Numbered from the stretch's first letter, positions 1 through 9,180 are shown. The stretch is DNA of 64,000 nucleotides from an uncultured Flavobacteriaceae bacterium (GCA_905181625.1 CAJIYJ010000007.1:124001-188000), one strand, 5' to 3'. Program-made: numbers and translations. The notes: generated by a model from the letters alone, not told the origin.

Positions 1-1056
1 GTTATATAAAATGCCAGGAATTTCTCCTTTAGAACTTATTACTAAGAAAACTATTTTTAAAGTAAAATCATTTATAAGTAATATTAGAAGAGAAGTTGGG
101 AAAGGTTTTAAAAGCCATAGGCTAAAAGCAATTCTTGAATTCCCTGTTTTATTCTTAGGAGCAAAAGCTTCAAACACTCCTGCATTTTATAGCTTTATGA
201 ATTATGCTGATTTTGGATTAGGAACATGGCAACCAAAAAATGGTTTTTTTGATGTAGTTAATGCAATGATAAAACTAGGAGAATCATATAGGTGTTAAAT
301 TTTTAACAAATTCTAATGTAGATTCAATTGAGGTTACAAATAAAGAAGTTGATGCAATTGTAATCAATGGAATAAAACATGATTGTAGTTTAATTATTTC
401 TGGAGCGGATTATGCCCATACTGAAAGTCTACTAGAATCAAAAATACAGACAATACTCTGACAAATATTGGTCAAAAAAAACTTGGTCTCCTTCATCTCT
501 TTTATTTTATGTTGGATTCAACAAAAAAGTTCCAAACGTTGCACATCACAATCTTTTTTTCGATACGGACTTTGAAAAACATGCCCAAGATATTTATGAT
601 AATCCTAAGTGGACAAAAGATCCTCTTTTTTATGCAAACTTTACTTCAATAACAAATCCAAATACCGCACCAAAAGATTGTGAAAACGGATTCTTTTTGA
701 TTCCAATTGCAACAAACTTAGAAGATAATGAAGATATAAGAAATGAATATTTCGATATTATTATAGAAAGATTAGAAAAACTGACGGGTGAAAAATTAAG
801 GGAACATATTCTATTTAAAAAAAGTTTTTGTATTAACGATTTTGAAAAAGAATATAATTCTTATGGTGGGAATGCCTACGGGTTAGCTAACACATTAATG
901 CAAACTGCTTTTTTAAGACCCAATTTAAAGAGTAAAAAAGTTAAAAATTTGTACTTTAGTGGGCAATTAACTGTTCCTGGGCCTGGAGTTCCACCAGCAA
1001 TTGTTTCTGGAAAATTAGTAGCTGAATTAATAATAAAAAATGAAAAAAATATTTGA
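1..1056 (+). pseudogene. crtI: Phytoene desaturase CrtI, 3' part, broken by two frameshifts
   Basis: This is the C-terminal portion of a CrtI-type carotenoid desaturase, which would turn phytoene into lycopene; the gene begins outside the window. Reading is continuous only if two extra bases are skipped. Frame 2 runs to a stop at 296-298. Frame 3 picks up at 291 (GVKFLTNSNVDSIEV) and stops near 459. Frame 1 continues from about 442 (KYRQYSDKYWSKKTW) to 1056. The last piece carries the family's C-terminal FAD-binding signature GQLTVPGPGVPPAIVSG. Both shifts are single-base gains, near 290 and in an A-run at 440-444. The stop overlaps the start of crtB, as in an operon. It is either a young pseudogene or an intact gene with two consensus errors; the family assignment is secure. 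Confidence 0.85.
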
Positions 1057-1879
1057 TGATGTTTCTGAAATGTGTTCTAAGTCGGTAACAGAGTCCTATA
1101 GCACTTCCTTTTCTCTTGCAACTAAAATGCTATCTAAAGCAATTAGACAAGACATCTATAATATTTATGGCTTTGTTAGATTTGCTGATGAAATAGTTGA
1201 TAGTTTTCACGAATTCAATAAAGAAGAATTACTTAATAATTTTGAAAAAGAATTAAGATATTCAATAACTAACAAAATAAGTTTAAACCCAATTTTAAAT
1301 TCTTTTCAAAAAACATTAATAAAACATGATATAGATATTAAACTGGTTAATAGTTTTTTAAAAAGCATGAGATGGGATTTAGATAAAAAAGTATATCTAA
1401 ACAAGCAGGAATTTGATGAGTATATTTATGGGTCTGCTGATGTTGTAGGACTGATGTGCCTTAAAGTATTTGTTGATGGAGATGAAGAGAAATACAATGA
1501 ATTAAAACCATTTGCAATGTCTCTTGGTTCTGCATTCCAAAAAGTAAATTTCCTTAGAGATCTTAAGGCAGACCATGAAAGTCTAAATAGATCGTATTTT
1601 CCTAACTTAAACATTGATAAGTTTGATGAAAAATCAAAACAATTTATTTTAGACGAAATTGATAGAGATTTTACGAATGCCTTAAAAGGAATATTACTGT
1701 TACCATCATCAGCAAGATTTGGAGTTTATACAGCATATAAATATTACTTAAAACTTCTTAATAAGCTAAGGAAAACTGACCCTTTAAAAATTAAAAACAG
1801 TAGAATTAGAGTGCCTAATTTTCAGAAAATTAACATTCTAGCTAAATCTTATGTTAGGTATAGATTAAATATTTTATAA
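1040..1879 (+). CDS. crtB: Phytoene synthase CrtB
   Basis: Condenses two geranylgeranyl diphosphates to phytoene, the first committed carotenoid step. The 279-residue length is normal for the squalene/phytoene synthase family. Both Asp-rich metal/diphosphate-binding motifs are visible: DEIVD at residues 50-54, and NFLRDLKAD at 170-178 following GSAFQKV. The ATG lies inside the 3' end of crtI (17 nt overlap) and crtZ follows after one base, so the three genes form one transcription unit. The reading frame is intact although the upstream crtI is frameshifted. Confidence 0.95.
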   Translation: MKKIFDDVSEMCSKSVTESYSTSFSLATKMLSKAIRQDIYNIYGFVRFADEIVDSFHEFNKEELLNNFEKELRYSITNKISLNPILNSFQKTLIKHDIDIKLVNSFLKSMRWDLDKKVYLNKQEFDEYIYGSADVVGLMCLKVFVDGDEEKYNELKPFAMSLGSAFQKVNFLRDLKADHESLNRSYFPNLNIDKFDEKSKQFILDEIDRDFTNALKGILLLPSSARFGVYTAYKYYLKLLNKLRKTDPLKIKNSRIRVPNFQKINILAKSYVRYRLNIL

Positions 1880-1880
1880 A

Positions 1881-2327
1881 ATGAATACTTTTTTATGGAT
1901 TTCGACTTTAATATTTACATTTTGCTTAATGGAATTTATGGCTTGGTTTTCACATAAATATATCATGCATGGTTTTCTGTGGAATCTTCACAAAGATCAT
2001 CACAAAAAAGATCATAATTCTAAGTTTGAAAGAAATGATCTTTTTGGAGTTAAATATGCTGCAATCAGTATATTCTTTGTAGTATTATGGGGAGAGTTAG
2101 ACTTTTGGTATGGTCTTCCAATTGGCATAGGTATTTTCCTTTATGGTGTTGCGTACTTCACTGTTCATGATATTTTTATACATCAAAGAATTAAGATATT
2201 AAGAAATATTGATAATAAATATGCTAAAGGACTGAGAAGAGCACATAAGATTCATCACAAACATTTAGGAAAAGAGAAAGGTGAATGTTTTGGAATGCTC
2301 GTTGTTCCTAGAAAATATTTTAAATAA
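1881..2327 (+). CDS. crtZ: Beta-carotene hydroxylase CrtZ (fatty-acid hydroxylase superfamily)
   Basis: Membrane di-iron hydroxylase that adds 3-OH groups to beta-ionone rings, giving zeaxanthin. In 148 residues it shows the expected His clusters: HKYIMH (25-30), HKDHHKKDH (37-45), HDIFIH (96-101) and HKIHHKH (122-128), set between hydrophobic helices (3-22, 60-78, 80-95). It starts one base after the crtB stop. Lycopene cyclase, needed between CrtI and CrtZ, is not in the window. The last 8 nt overlap the convergent ribH. Confidence 0.93.
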   Translation: MNTFLWISTLIFTFCLMEFMAWFSHKYIMHGFLWNLHKDHHKKDHNSKFERNDLFGVKYAAISIFFVVLWGELDFWYGLPIGIGIFLYGVAYFTVHDIFIHQRIKILRNIDNKYAKGLRRAHKIHHKHLGKEKGECFGMLVVPRKYFK

Positions 2328-2793
2328 GAGCCATTTCAATAGCTGCAATCGCGGCTTCAGAGCCTTTATTTCCGTATTTACCTCCACTCCTATCAATAGA
2401 TTGTTGAATATTATCATCTGTTAAAACACAAAAAATTACAGGACATTTTCCTGAGACATTTAAGTCTTTAATTCCACTTGAAGTTGCATTACATATAAAA
2501 TCAAAATGCATAGTTTCTCCTCTTATTACACTACCAATTGCAATCACAGAATTAACATCTTGCATTTGTAATTTTTTACTAGCATAAATAAGCTCAAAAC
2601 TTCCAGGTACTTGTGATATAATAATATTCTCATCTAAAACACCTTTAGACTTTAAAAGGTCAATACAACCGTTAAGTAAATTATTTGTAATTTCTTCATT
2701 CCATTTTGAAACAGCAATTCCAAATTTTAAATTAGCAGCATCAGGTATTTTACTTAAATCAATATTATTTAGATTATTGAAAGCTGATGACAT
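2320..2793 (-). CDS. ribH: 6,7-dimethyl-8-ribityllumazine synthase
   Basis: Penultimate enzyme of riboflavin synthesis, joining 5-amino-6-ribitylaminouracil with dihydroxybutanone phosphate. The 157-residue protein has the family blocks FGIAVSKWNEEITNNLL, SQVPGSFELIYASKKL, AIGSVIRGETMHFDFICNATSSGI, and a C-terminal NKGSEAAIAAIEM. The His in GETMHFDF matches the catalytic His. It lies 7 nt downstream of the TPR gene on the same strand, a pairing common in Flavobacteriia, and is probably co-transcribed with it. Confidence 0.95.
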   Translation of the reverse strand: MSSAFNNLNNIDLSKIPDAANLKFGIAVSKWNEEITNNLLNGCIDLLKSKGVLDENIIISQVPGSFELIYASKKLQMQDVNSVIAIGSVIRGETMHFDFICNATSSGIKDLNVSGKCPVIFCVLTDDNIQQSIDRSGGKYGNKGSEAAIAAIEMALI

Positions 2794-2800
2794 TATTAAT

Positions 2801-3556
2801 TTATAAAGAGTTTTTTTCTATTTGAATATCTATTAAAAATGATTCAGCAGATTTAGGGTAATCTACTTTTATCGATTCATAATACTTTAAAGCAGCTTTT
2901 TTATTTCCCATTAAAGTAGCAATATTACCTGCTTTTAATAAAAATTTTGGAGATGTAAAATCATTTGAACTTGAATTCGCAGCAGACCTATAAGCATCTA
3001 AAGCGTCATCTAATTGATCAAGCTCAGCAAATGAATCTCCGATAGAACCTATCGCTAAAGCTTTCAATATTTCATCATCACTATCAAAGTCTTTTAAGTA
3101 CTCTATTGACTTTTTAAAATCATTTAAATGATAATATGCCATCCCTGCACTGTAAATAGAAATATCTGAAGCATCAGTTCCAGAGTAATTACTTATAATA
3201 TCTAAAAAACCATACTTTCCATCAGCTCCATTAAGAGATAATAAAAATAAAGAGTCACTTTGATCAAAGTTAATTAAAGCTTGATTGAAATAATTTTGTG
3301 CTGTAAAAAGCTCGTTATTTGCTTCATTAGATTTTGGCTCTAATATCATTTTTGAATAACCTAGATAACCAAGCACCACTAAAACCGTTACACCTACTAA
3401 ACCTATAATATAGTTTTGATATTTTGCAACAATTTTTTCTGACCTAGATGCACTTTGATCCAAAGTCTCAAAAACTTCAGCAGTTGTACTTTTATTTTTT
3501 TCAGCATCAATTTTATTTGATTTAGATTTAAAACCTTTTTTGTTATAAGTTGCCAT
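2801..3556 (-). CDS. Membrane-anchored tetratricopeptide-repeat protein (YfgM-like)
   Basis: A 251-residue protein with a basic, Lys/Ser-rich cytoplasmic N-terminus, one transmembrane helix at about 48-66, and an exported region made of TPR-like helical pairs (for example DISIYSAGMAYYHLNDFKKSIEYL and SPKFLLKAGNIATLMGNKKAALKYY). This topology resembles YfgM, an ancillary periplasmic chaperone of the Sec translocon, but sequence identity cannot be judged here and the function is inferred. It precedes ribH and is divergent from recF (114 nt apart), so its promoter must lie in 3557-3670. Confidence 0.75.
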   Translation of the reverse strand: MATYNKKGFKSKSNKIDAEKNKSTTAEVFETLDQSASRSEKIVAKYQNYIIGLVGVTVLVVLGYLGYSKMILEPKSNEANNELFTAQNYFNQALINFDQSDSLFLLSLNGADGKYGFLDIISNYSGTDASDISIYSAGMAYYHLNDFKKSIEYLKDFDSDDEILKALAIGSIGDSFAELDQLDDALDAYRSAANSSSNDFTSPKFLLKAGNIATLMGNKKAALKYYESIKVDYPKSAESFLIDIQIEKNSL

Positions 3557-3670
3557 GTCAATTTTAATAATTGAGGCAAAAATAAAATTTTATTCCAATG
3601 ATTAAGGAGAAAAAACTAATTATTTTTATATAATTTGCATATAGTTCTATAATAGCGCTTAAAATCAATA

Positions 3671-4759
3671 ATGAAATCTTTAATTCTTAACAAACTGTCA
3701 TTGATAAATTACAAAAACATTTTGTCAAGTGATTTTGTATTAGACTGTAAGATAAACTGCTTTGTTGGTAATAATGGTGTTGGAAAAACCAATGTACTAG
3801 ATTCAATATATCATTTAGCTATGAGCAAAAGCTACTTTCACTCATTAAGCTCTCAAACAATAAATCATGATGCTGAATTTATGCTTATAGAGGGTCATTT
3901 TAGTAAAGGAGAAAAAAGTGAAAATATTATTTGTAGCTTAAAAAAAGGTCAAAAAAAAATATTAAAAAGAAATGGTAAGATTTATAAAAAATTTTCAGAT
4001 CATATTGGGCTTATACCTGTTGTTATGATTTCTCCTTATGATAGAGATTTAATTCAAGAAGGTAGTTCTAACAGAAGAAAATTTATTGATAATGTTATTT
4101 CTCAAAATAACAAAACCTACTTAACTCAAATAATTACTTATCAAAAGGTGCTATCTCAAAGAAATGCATTATTAAAATTCTTTAAGAAAAAACAAACTTT
4201 TGATCTTAACATTCTTAAAGTCTATGACGATCAATTATCAGTACTAAGCATGCCTATTCATAAAACTAGATTAGAGTTTTTTAAAAGTTTTGTTCCGGTC
4301 TTTATAAAAAGATATAATTCAATCAGTCAAAACAAAGAATCTGTTAATATTAATTACGAGAGTCATCTTAATCATGAATCATTGAATTTTTTGCTTAAAA
4401 ACAGTCTTGAAAAAGACAGAATTCTTCAATATACAAGTTGTGGAATACACAAGGATGATTTAAATTTTGAAATTGATCAATTTCCAATAAAAAAATTCGG
4501 AAGTCAAGGTCAACAAAAATCGTTTTTGATAGCGTTAAAATTAGCTCAATTTGATTATTTAAAAGTTGAATTAAACTCATCTCCTATACTCCTTTTAGAT
4601 GATATTTTTGATAAACTAGATAACAACAGAGTTAAACAACTCATACAGTTAGTAAACAATGATGAATTTGGACAAATCTTTATTTCAGATACAGATTATG
4701 ACAGAACTGAAAACATAATAAAGGAAATTGACTCTTCGTATAAAATGTTTGAACTATGA
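3671..4759 (+). CDS. recF: DNA replication/repair protein RecF
   Basis: SMC-like ATPase that loads RecA at single-strand gaps with RecO and RecR. The 362-residue protein has Walker A GNNGVGKTN (33-41), a signature-type segment KKFGSQGQQKSFLIALKLAQ, and Walker B PILLLDDIFDKLDNNR near the C-terminus, in the usual order and spacing. The stop overlaps the start of the DciA-like gene by ATGA, implying translational coupling. Confidence 0.96.
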   Translation: MKSLILNKLSLINYKNILSSDFVLDCKINCFVGNNGVGKTNVLDSIYHLAMSKSYFHSLSSQTINHDAEFMLIEGHFSKGEKSENIICSLKKGQKKILKRNGKIYKKFSDHIGLIPVVMISPYDRDLIQEGSSNRRKFIDNVISQNNKTYLTQIITYQKVLSQRNALLKFFKKKQTFDLNILKVYDDQLSVLSMPIHKTRLEFFKSFVPVFIKRYNSISQNKESVNINYESHLNHESLNFLLKNSLEKDRILQYTSCGIHKDDLNFEIDQFPIKKFGSQGQQKSFLIALKLAQFDYLKVELNSSPILLLDDIFDKLDNNRVKQLIQLVNNDEFGQIFISDTDYDRTENIIKEIDSSYKMFEL

Positions 4760-5052
4760 AAAGGAATTTTAAATCAAAAAGTGTTAAAACAATTTTAGAT
4801 AATATGATTTCAGGGTCAAACTCCTTGAATTCAGGTTTAAATAATGTTAAAGTTCAAAAAATATGGGAACAGACAATGGGTTCAAATGTCAATTCTTATA
4901 CAAAAGAGGTTAACTTAAAGAATAAAACACTTTATATAAGCCTATCATCTTCTGTTTTAAGACAAGAACTTAGCTATGGTAAACAAAAAATAGTAGATCT
5001 AATAAATAAAGAAATAGGAAACGAAATTATAACTAAAATAGTTTTAAGATAA
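4756..5052 (+). CDS. DUF721 / DciA-like protein
   Basis: A 98-residue DUF721 protein. In many bacteria DUF721 members are DciA, which helps load the replicative helicase DnaB. Seen here are the short KH-like core ([33 protein letters not shown] split over two segments) and the characteristic [22 protein letters not shown]. The recF-DUF721 pairing with an ATGA overlap is typical of the phylum. It converges with ndk and overlaps its end by 9 nt. Helicase loading is inferred from the family. Confidence 0.8.
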   Translation: MKRNFKSKSVKTILDNMISGSNSLNSGLNNVKVQKIWEQTMGSNVNSYTKEVNLKNKTLYISLSSSVLRQELSYGKQKIVDLINKEIGNEIITKIVLR

Positions 5053-5463
5053 AATTTCTTCATTTGAAAAATGGAAAGCACCTTCAATCATAGCATTTTC
5101 ATCACTGTCAGAACCATGAACTGCATTTTCACCCATTGATGTAGCAAATAAGTTTCTTATAGTACCCTCTTTAGCTTCAGATGGATTTGTAGACCCAATC
5201 AGTTCTCTAAAATCTTCAACTGCATTATCTTTTTCTAATATAGCAGCAACAATTGCCCCTCTACTCATAAAAGTAACTAGTTCATTAAAAAAAGGACGTT
5301 CATTGTGTTCCTTATAGAAATTTTGAGCTTTTTCTAAACTAAGCACAGTTAATTTCATTGCAATAATTTTAAATCCTGCTGAATTAATTTTTTCAAGAAT
5401 TGCGCCTATGTGTCCATTTTCAACAGCATCAGGTTTTATCATTGTAAAAGTTCTATTTGTCAT
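5044..5463 (-). CDS. ndk: Nucleoside diphosphate kinase
   Basis: Transfers the gamma-phosphate between NTPs and NDPs through a phospho-His. With the ATG at 5463 the protein is 139 residues, the usual length, and begins [20 protein letters not shown]. The catalytic His is in [13 protein letters not shown] longer frame starting with TTG at 5481 is less likely because a TAATTTTG promoter box (5479-5486) lies there, leaving a short A-rich leader before 5463. There is no Shine-Dalgarno sequence. Confidence 0.95.
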   Translation of the reverse strand: MTNRTFTMIKPDAVENGHIGAILEKINSAGFKIIAMKLTVLSLEKAQNFYKEHNERPFFNELVTFMSRGAIVAAILEKDNAVEDFRELIGSTNPSEAKEGTIRNLFATSMGENAVHGSDSDENAMIEGAFHFSNEEILS

Positions 5464-5478
5464 TGTATATTTTTTTTG

Positions 5479-5486
5479 CAAAATTA
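5479..5486 (-). promoter_or_regulatory. Bacteroidota -7 box of ndk
   Basis: TAATTTTG on the minus strand matches TAnnTTTG and sits 15 nt upstream of the chosen ndk ATG. No good TTG is found 19 bp further upstream, so only the -7 half is supported. Confidence 0.5.
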
Positions 5487-5536
5487 ATAAAAAAATCTAG
5501 TTCATCATCATAATACATTATTTGTATTTTTACAAA

Positions 5537-6301
5537 ATGATAGATATCATAATTTTAGGAACTGGCAATGTTTCATATCATTTTAGTGAAGTGATTTTAA
5601 AAAAAAACGATCTTCAATTAATAGAAATATGTGGGAGAAAAAATAGTATTCCTGAGTGTTTTGACAAATCCATTTCTTACTCTAATGATATAAGTAAGAT
5701 TCAATCTGCTGACATATACCTGATTTGTGTTTCAGATGATGCTATTGACTCTGTTAATAGTCAATTGAATATTAATGAAGAAAGCATAGTTATTCATTCA
5801 TCTGGTTCTACAGAAATGAACTGTTTGTCAAAGCATAAAAAATACGGAGTATTATATCCTCTTCAGACATTTAGTTTAAATAGTCAAGTTGATTTTAACA
5901 ACATACCTCTTATAGTTGAAGCCAGTGCAAATGACGAATTAATCAAAATCAAAGAACTTAGCTCTATTTTATCAAAAAAGGTAATAGAATGTAATAGTAC
6001 ACAAAGATTGTCCATACATATATCTGCAGTTTTCGCCAACAACTTCTCTAATCACATGAATGTAATTGCCGAAGAAATTTTAGAAGCCAATAATGTTGAT
6101 CCAAATATTTTAAAGCCTTTAATATTAGAAACATCTAAAAAAACTCAGTATTTAAAGTCCAAAGAAGCACAAACAGGACCTGCTAAAAGAAATGATCAAA
6201 TAACAATTGAAAAACACTTAATTTTATTAAAAGAAACTAAGCACTTTGATATGTACAAAAAGATAACCGAAGAAATAATAAAATCAAATCATGAACTATA
6301 A
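5537..6301 (+). CDS. Rossmann-fold/DUF2520 protein, NADP oxidoreductase-like
   Basis: A 254-residue protein starting at MIDIIILGTGNVSYHFSEV: a Rossmann nucleotide-binding motif (GTGNVSYH) followed by a helical C-terminal DUF2520 domain (AVFANNFSNHMNVIAEEIL, KSKEAQTGPAKRNDQITIEKHL). The architecture resembles F420/NADP-dependent and ketopantoate-type reductases, but no substrate is known. I start at the ATG rather than a TTG 15 nt upstream because the Rossmann motif then sits at the N-terminus. It overlaps kdsC by 11 nt and is the first gene of a DUF2520-kdsC-maf operon. Confidence 0.82.
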   Translation: MIDIIILGTGNVSYHFSEVILKKNDLQLIEICGRKNSIPECFDKSISYSNDISKIQSADIYLICVSDDAIDSVNSQLNINEESIVIHSSGSTEMNCLSKHKKYGVLYPLQTFSLNSQVDFNNIPLIVEASANDELIKIKELSSILSKKVIECNSTQRLSIHISAVFANNFSNHMNVIAEEILEANNVDPNILKPLILETSKKTQYLKSKEAQTGPAKRNDQITIEKHLILLKETKHFDMYKKITEEIIKSNHEL

Positions 6302-6812
6302 AGAAAAATTGTATAAAATAAAAAATTTCATATTTGACGTTGATGGAGTATTTACAGACGGTTTGATTATAGTTGATTCAAACGGAAAAGAATCTAGGTG
6401 TTTTAACACTAAAGATGGAATTGCAGTAAAACTCGCAACTGAAAACGGATACAATGTTGCGATTATATCAGGAGCAAATAACCAGGGTGTGCGCAAAAGA
6501 TTAAATAGATTAGGAGTTGAAAATATATTTCTTGGGTCTAAGGACAAGTCTAAAGATCTAATTAATTTTGCTAAAATCAATAACATTTCATTAAAGGAAA
6601 CAGTCTATATGGGTGATGATTTACCTGATTTAGGGCCTATGAATCTTGTGAAATTAAAAACCTGTCCAAACGATGCTGTTCCTGAGATTAGAAATATTTG
6701 TGACTATGTATCTCCGAATAAAGGAGGGAATGGATGTGTTCGAGATATAATCGAGCAAGTTTTAAAAGTTCAAGGTAAATGGATTTTAAATAAATCTAAT
6801 CAGAATATTTAA
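6291..6812 (+). CDS. kdsC: HAD phosphatase, KdsC type (KDO-8-phosphate phosphatase)
   Basis: Releases phosphate from KDO-8-P in lipopolysaccharide core synthesis. The 173-residue protein is a cap-less class C0 HAD enzyme: FDVDGVFTDG with nucleophile D16 and acid/base D18, the motif II Ser/Thr in AIISG, a Lys region GSKDKSKDL, and the motif IV acid pair YMGDDLPDLGPM. The cap-less layout and the VFTDG sequence fit the YrbI/KdsC family. N-acylneuraminate-9-P phosphatase-like paralogues cannot be excluded. Confidence 0.88.
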   Translation: MNYKEKLYKIKNFIFDVDGVFTDGLIIVDSNGKESRCFNTKDGIAVKLATENGYNVAIISGANNQGVRKRLNRLGVENIFLGSKDKSKDLINFAKINNISLKETVYMGDDLPDLGPMNLVKLKTCPNDAVPEIRNICDYVSPNKGGNGCVRDIIEQVLKVQGKWILNKSNQNI

Positions 6813-6817
6813 TATTA

Positions 6818-7405
6818 ATGTTTTTTAAAAAATTAGAAAATTACAAAGTTTTACTAGCGTCGGGGTCTAAAAGAAGACACGAATTGTTAAATGGACTTAA
6901 AGTCAAGTTTGAATTGATTTCTCAAGAAGTTGATGAGTCTTATCCTGAAAAATTAAAAAAACATGAAATCACAGATTATTTAGCAAAAAAAAAATCTATT
7001 CAATTAAAAAAATTATTAAAAAAGAATGAATTATTAATTACTGCAGACACAATCGTATGGTTTAACAACTCCGCTTTAGGAAAACCAAAAAATCGAAATG
7101 AAGCTGTTAATATGGTAAAATATTTAAGTGATAATTTCCATGAAGTCATTTCATCAGTCTGTATTTCAACTAATAAAACTCAAACAATAATTCATGAATC
7201 AACTAAGGTTTATTTTGAAAAATTAAGCGATAATGATATAACATATTACGCGTCTAATTATGACGTGCTAGATAGAGCTGGAAGTTATGGAATACAAGAT
7301 TACATTGGATATCTAGGGATTTCAAAAATAGAAGGATGTTATAATAATGTTTTAGGTTTTCCAACTAGCTTGTTTTGTAAAACAATTAATAAGATGAAAT
7401 TATAG
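6818..7405 (+). CDS. maf: Maf-family nucleotide pyrophosphatase
   Basis: Hydrolyses non-canonical or pyrimidine nucleoside triphosphates to monophosphates and acts in house-cleaning. The 195-residue protein has the N-terminal substrate loop LASGSKRRHELL, the catalytic Asp in ITADTIVW, ALGKPKNRNEA, and the C-terminal DRAGSYGIQDYIGYLGISKIEGCYNNVLGFP block. It follows kdsC after 5 nt. The dTTP/UTP versus m7GTP subfamily cannot be assigned by eye. Confidence 0.94.
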   Translation: MFFKKLENYKVLLASGSKRRHELLNGLKVKFELISQEVDESYPEKLKKHEITDYLAKKKSIQLKKLLKKNELLITADTIVWFNNSALGKPKNRNEAVNMVKYLSDNFHEVISSVCISTNKTQTIIHESTKVYFEKLSDNDITYYASNYDVLDRAGSYGIQDYIGYLGISKIEGCYNNVLGFPTSLFCKTINKMKL

Positions 7406-7408
7406 GTA

Positions 7409-7501
7409 ATGTTTAAATGGGATAAATCATATACTATTATTATTGTAGCTAATGTTATATATGTCTTTTATTTTTGGTTACTAACACTTAAATTCTCATA
7501 A
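7409..7501 (+). CDS. Small single-span membrane peptide upstream of the symporter
   Basis: A 30-residue frame: MFKWDKSYTI, then a hydrophobic span IIVANVIYVFYFWLLTL, then KFS. The ATG is 3 nt after the maf stop, and the stop is 2 nt before the symporter ATG, so it fills the gap exactly. A positively charged start followed by one aromatic-rich helix is the pattern of a small integral membrane subunit. Tight packing with the symporter suggests co-translation and possibly a partner role, which is inference. I do not recognise a named family. Confidence 0.6.
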   Translation: MFKWDKSYTIIIVANVIYVFYFWLLTLKFS

Positions 7502-7503
7502 AA

Positions 7504-9180
7504 ATGGCAGGAATTGATTGGCTAGTTCTTTCTGGAACTTTGATTTTTATAGTAGCCTACGGAGTTATAAAAACAAGGAAATTCAACTCTTTAAAAGATC
7601 ATTTAAGAGGAGGAAATTCTTCTAACTGGTGGACCATTGGATTATCAGTTATGGCTACGCAAGCAAGCGCTATTACATTTTTATCTACGCCTGGACAAGC
7701 ATTTCACGATGGAATGGGATTTGTTCAGTTTTACTTTGGATTACCATTAGCAATGATTGTAATTTGTATGGTTTTCATTCCTATATATCATAAACTAAAA
7801 GTTTACACAGCTTATGAGTTTTTAGAGCAACGCTTTGATCTAAAAACAAGAACTCTCGCGGCATTACTATTTTTAATTCAAAGAGGGTTAGCTGCTGGAA
7901 TAACAATATTTGCACCTGCAATTATTCTCTCTACAATATTAGGTTGGAATTTAAAATTATTAAATGTTACCATTGGGATTTTGGTAATTATTTATACAGT
8001 AAGCGGAGGAACTAAAGCTGTGAGTATAACACAAAAACAACAAATGTTTGTGATTATGAGTGGAATGTTCATCGCGTTTTTTATCATATTGAACTCATTA
8101 CCAGAAGATATTAATTTCTCAAATGCTATTGATATAGCTGGAATTGGTGGTAAAATGAAAGTTTTAGATTTTTCATTTGATATAAATGAAAGATATACCT
8201 TTTGGAGTGGTATTACTGGTGGATTATTTTTAGCTCTTTCATATTTTGGAACTGATCAGAGTCAAGTACAAAGGTACCTTTCTGGAAAATCGGTTAGAGA
8301 GAGTCAATTAGGGTTAATGTTTAATGCAGTTTTAAAAATACCAATGCAGTTTTTTATTCTATTAGTAGGTGTAATGGTTTTTGTTTTTTTTGAATTTAAT
8401 CCAGCTCCAATTAATTTTAACCCTCAGGTTATTGATTATCTAGAACAAACTAGAGACCCTAATTACTTAATTCAAAAAGAAAATTATATAAAAATTAAAA
8501 ATGATAAAAAAAACTTGCAGTATAGTTATGTGAAACTAAAAAATGATGGTGATAAAACTCTTGAGGTTAAAAATAAAATTATTGAGTTACAATTATTAGA
8601 AAAAAATAGTAGAAATAACATTAAAAAAATAGTAGCTAAAAAAAATTCAGATTTAGAAACTAATGACAAAGACTATGTCTTCATTTATTTTATTTTAAAT
8701 TTTTTGCCAAAAGGAATTATAGGCTTACTTCTAGCCGTTATACTAAGTGCGGCCATGTCATCTACTGCTTCTGAGCTAAACGCTCTCTCAACTACAACTG
8801 TAATAGACCTATATAAAAGAAATCATAAAGAATTTAAAAGTGAAATACATTATTTAAAAGCTTCTAAGTGGTTCACTATAATGTGGGGAATTATAGCTAT
8901 AATTTTCGCGAGTTTTGGAACATTATTTGAAAATTTAATTCAACTAGTAAATCTTATTGGTTCTATATTTTATGGAACAATTTTAGGAATATTTTTAGTT
9001 GCATTCTTTGTTAAAAAAGTTAAAGGAAATGCAGTTTTTTATTCCGCATGCATTTCTCAAACATTTATATTTCTCATTTACTATTTTACTACCATTGGAT
9101 ATTTATGGTTAAACTTTATTGGAGCGTTTGTTACAATTACATCAGCCATTATAATTCAAAAAATTATTCGAAAAATCTAG
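7504..9180 (+). CDS. Sodium:solute symporter (SSS family)
   Basis: A 558-residue LeuT-fold Na+-coupled transporter with about 13 predicted helices. Family features are the discontinuous first helix region GLSVMATQASAITFLSTPGQAF (given here as two parts, 46-57 and 58-67), GTDQSQVQRYLSGKS at 249-263, and the Na+-site helix AAMSSTASELNALSTTTVIDLY at about 416-437. Between helices lies an unusual charged, Lys/Asn-rich, coil-prone insertion at about 305-390. The substrate cannot be read from the sequence; SSS members carry sugars, amino acids, organic acids or sialic acid. Confidence 0.85.
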   Translation: MAGIDWLVLSGTLIFIVAYGVIKTRKFNSLKDHLRGGNSSNWWTIGLSVMATQASAITFLSTPGQAFHDGMGFVQFYFGLPLAMIVICMVFIPIYHKLKVYTAYEFLEQRFDLKTRTLAALLFLIQRGLAAGITIFAPAIILSTILGWNLKLLNVTIGILVIIYTVSGGTKAVSITQKQQMFVIMSGMFIAFFIILNSLPEDINFSNAIDIAGIGGKMKVLDFSFDINERYTFWSGITGGLFLALSYFGTDQSQVQRYLSGKSVRESQLGLMFNAVLKIPMQFFILLVGVMVFVFFEFNPAPINFNPQVIDYLEQTRDPNYLIQKENYIKIKNDKKNLQYSYVKLKNDGDKTLEVKNKIIELQLLEKNSRNNIKKIVAKKNSDLETNDKDYVFIYFILNFLPKGIIGLLLAVILSAAMSSTASELNALSTTTVIDLYKRNHKEFKSEIHYLKASKWFTIMWGIIAIIFASFGTLFENLIQLVNLIGSIFYGTILGIFLVAFFVKKVKGNAVFYSACISQTFIFLIYYFTTIGYLWLNFIGAFVTITSAIIIQKIIRKI

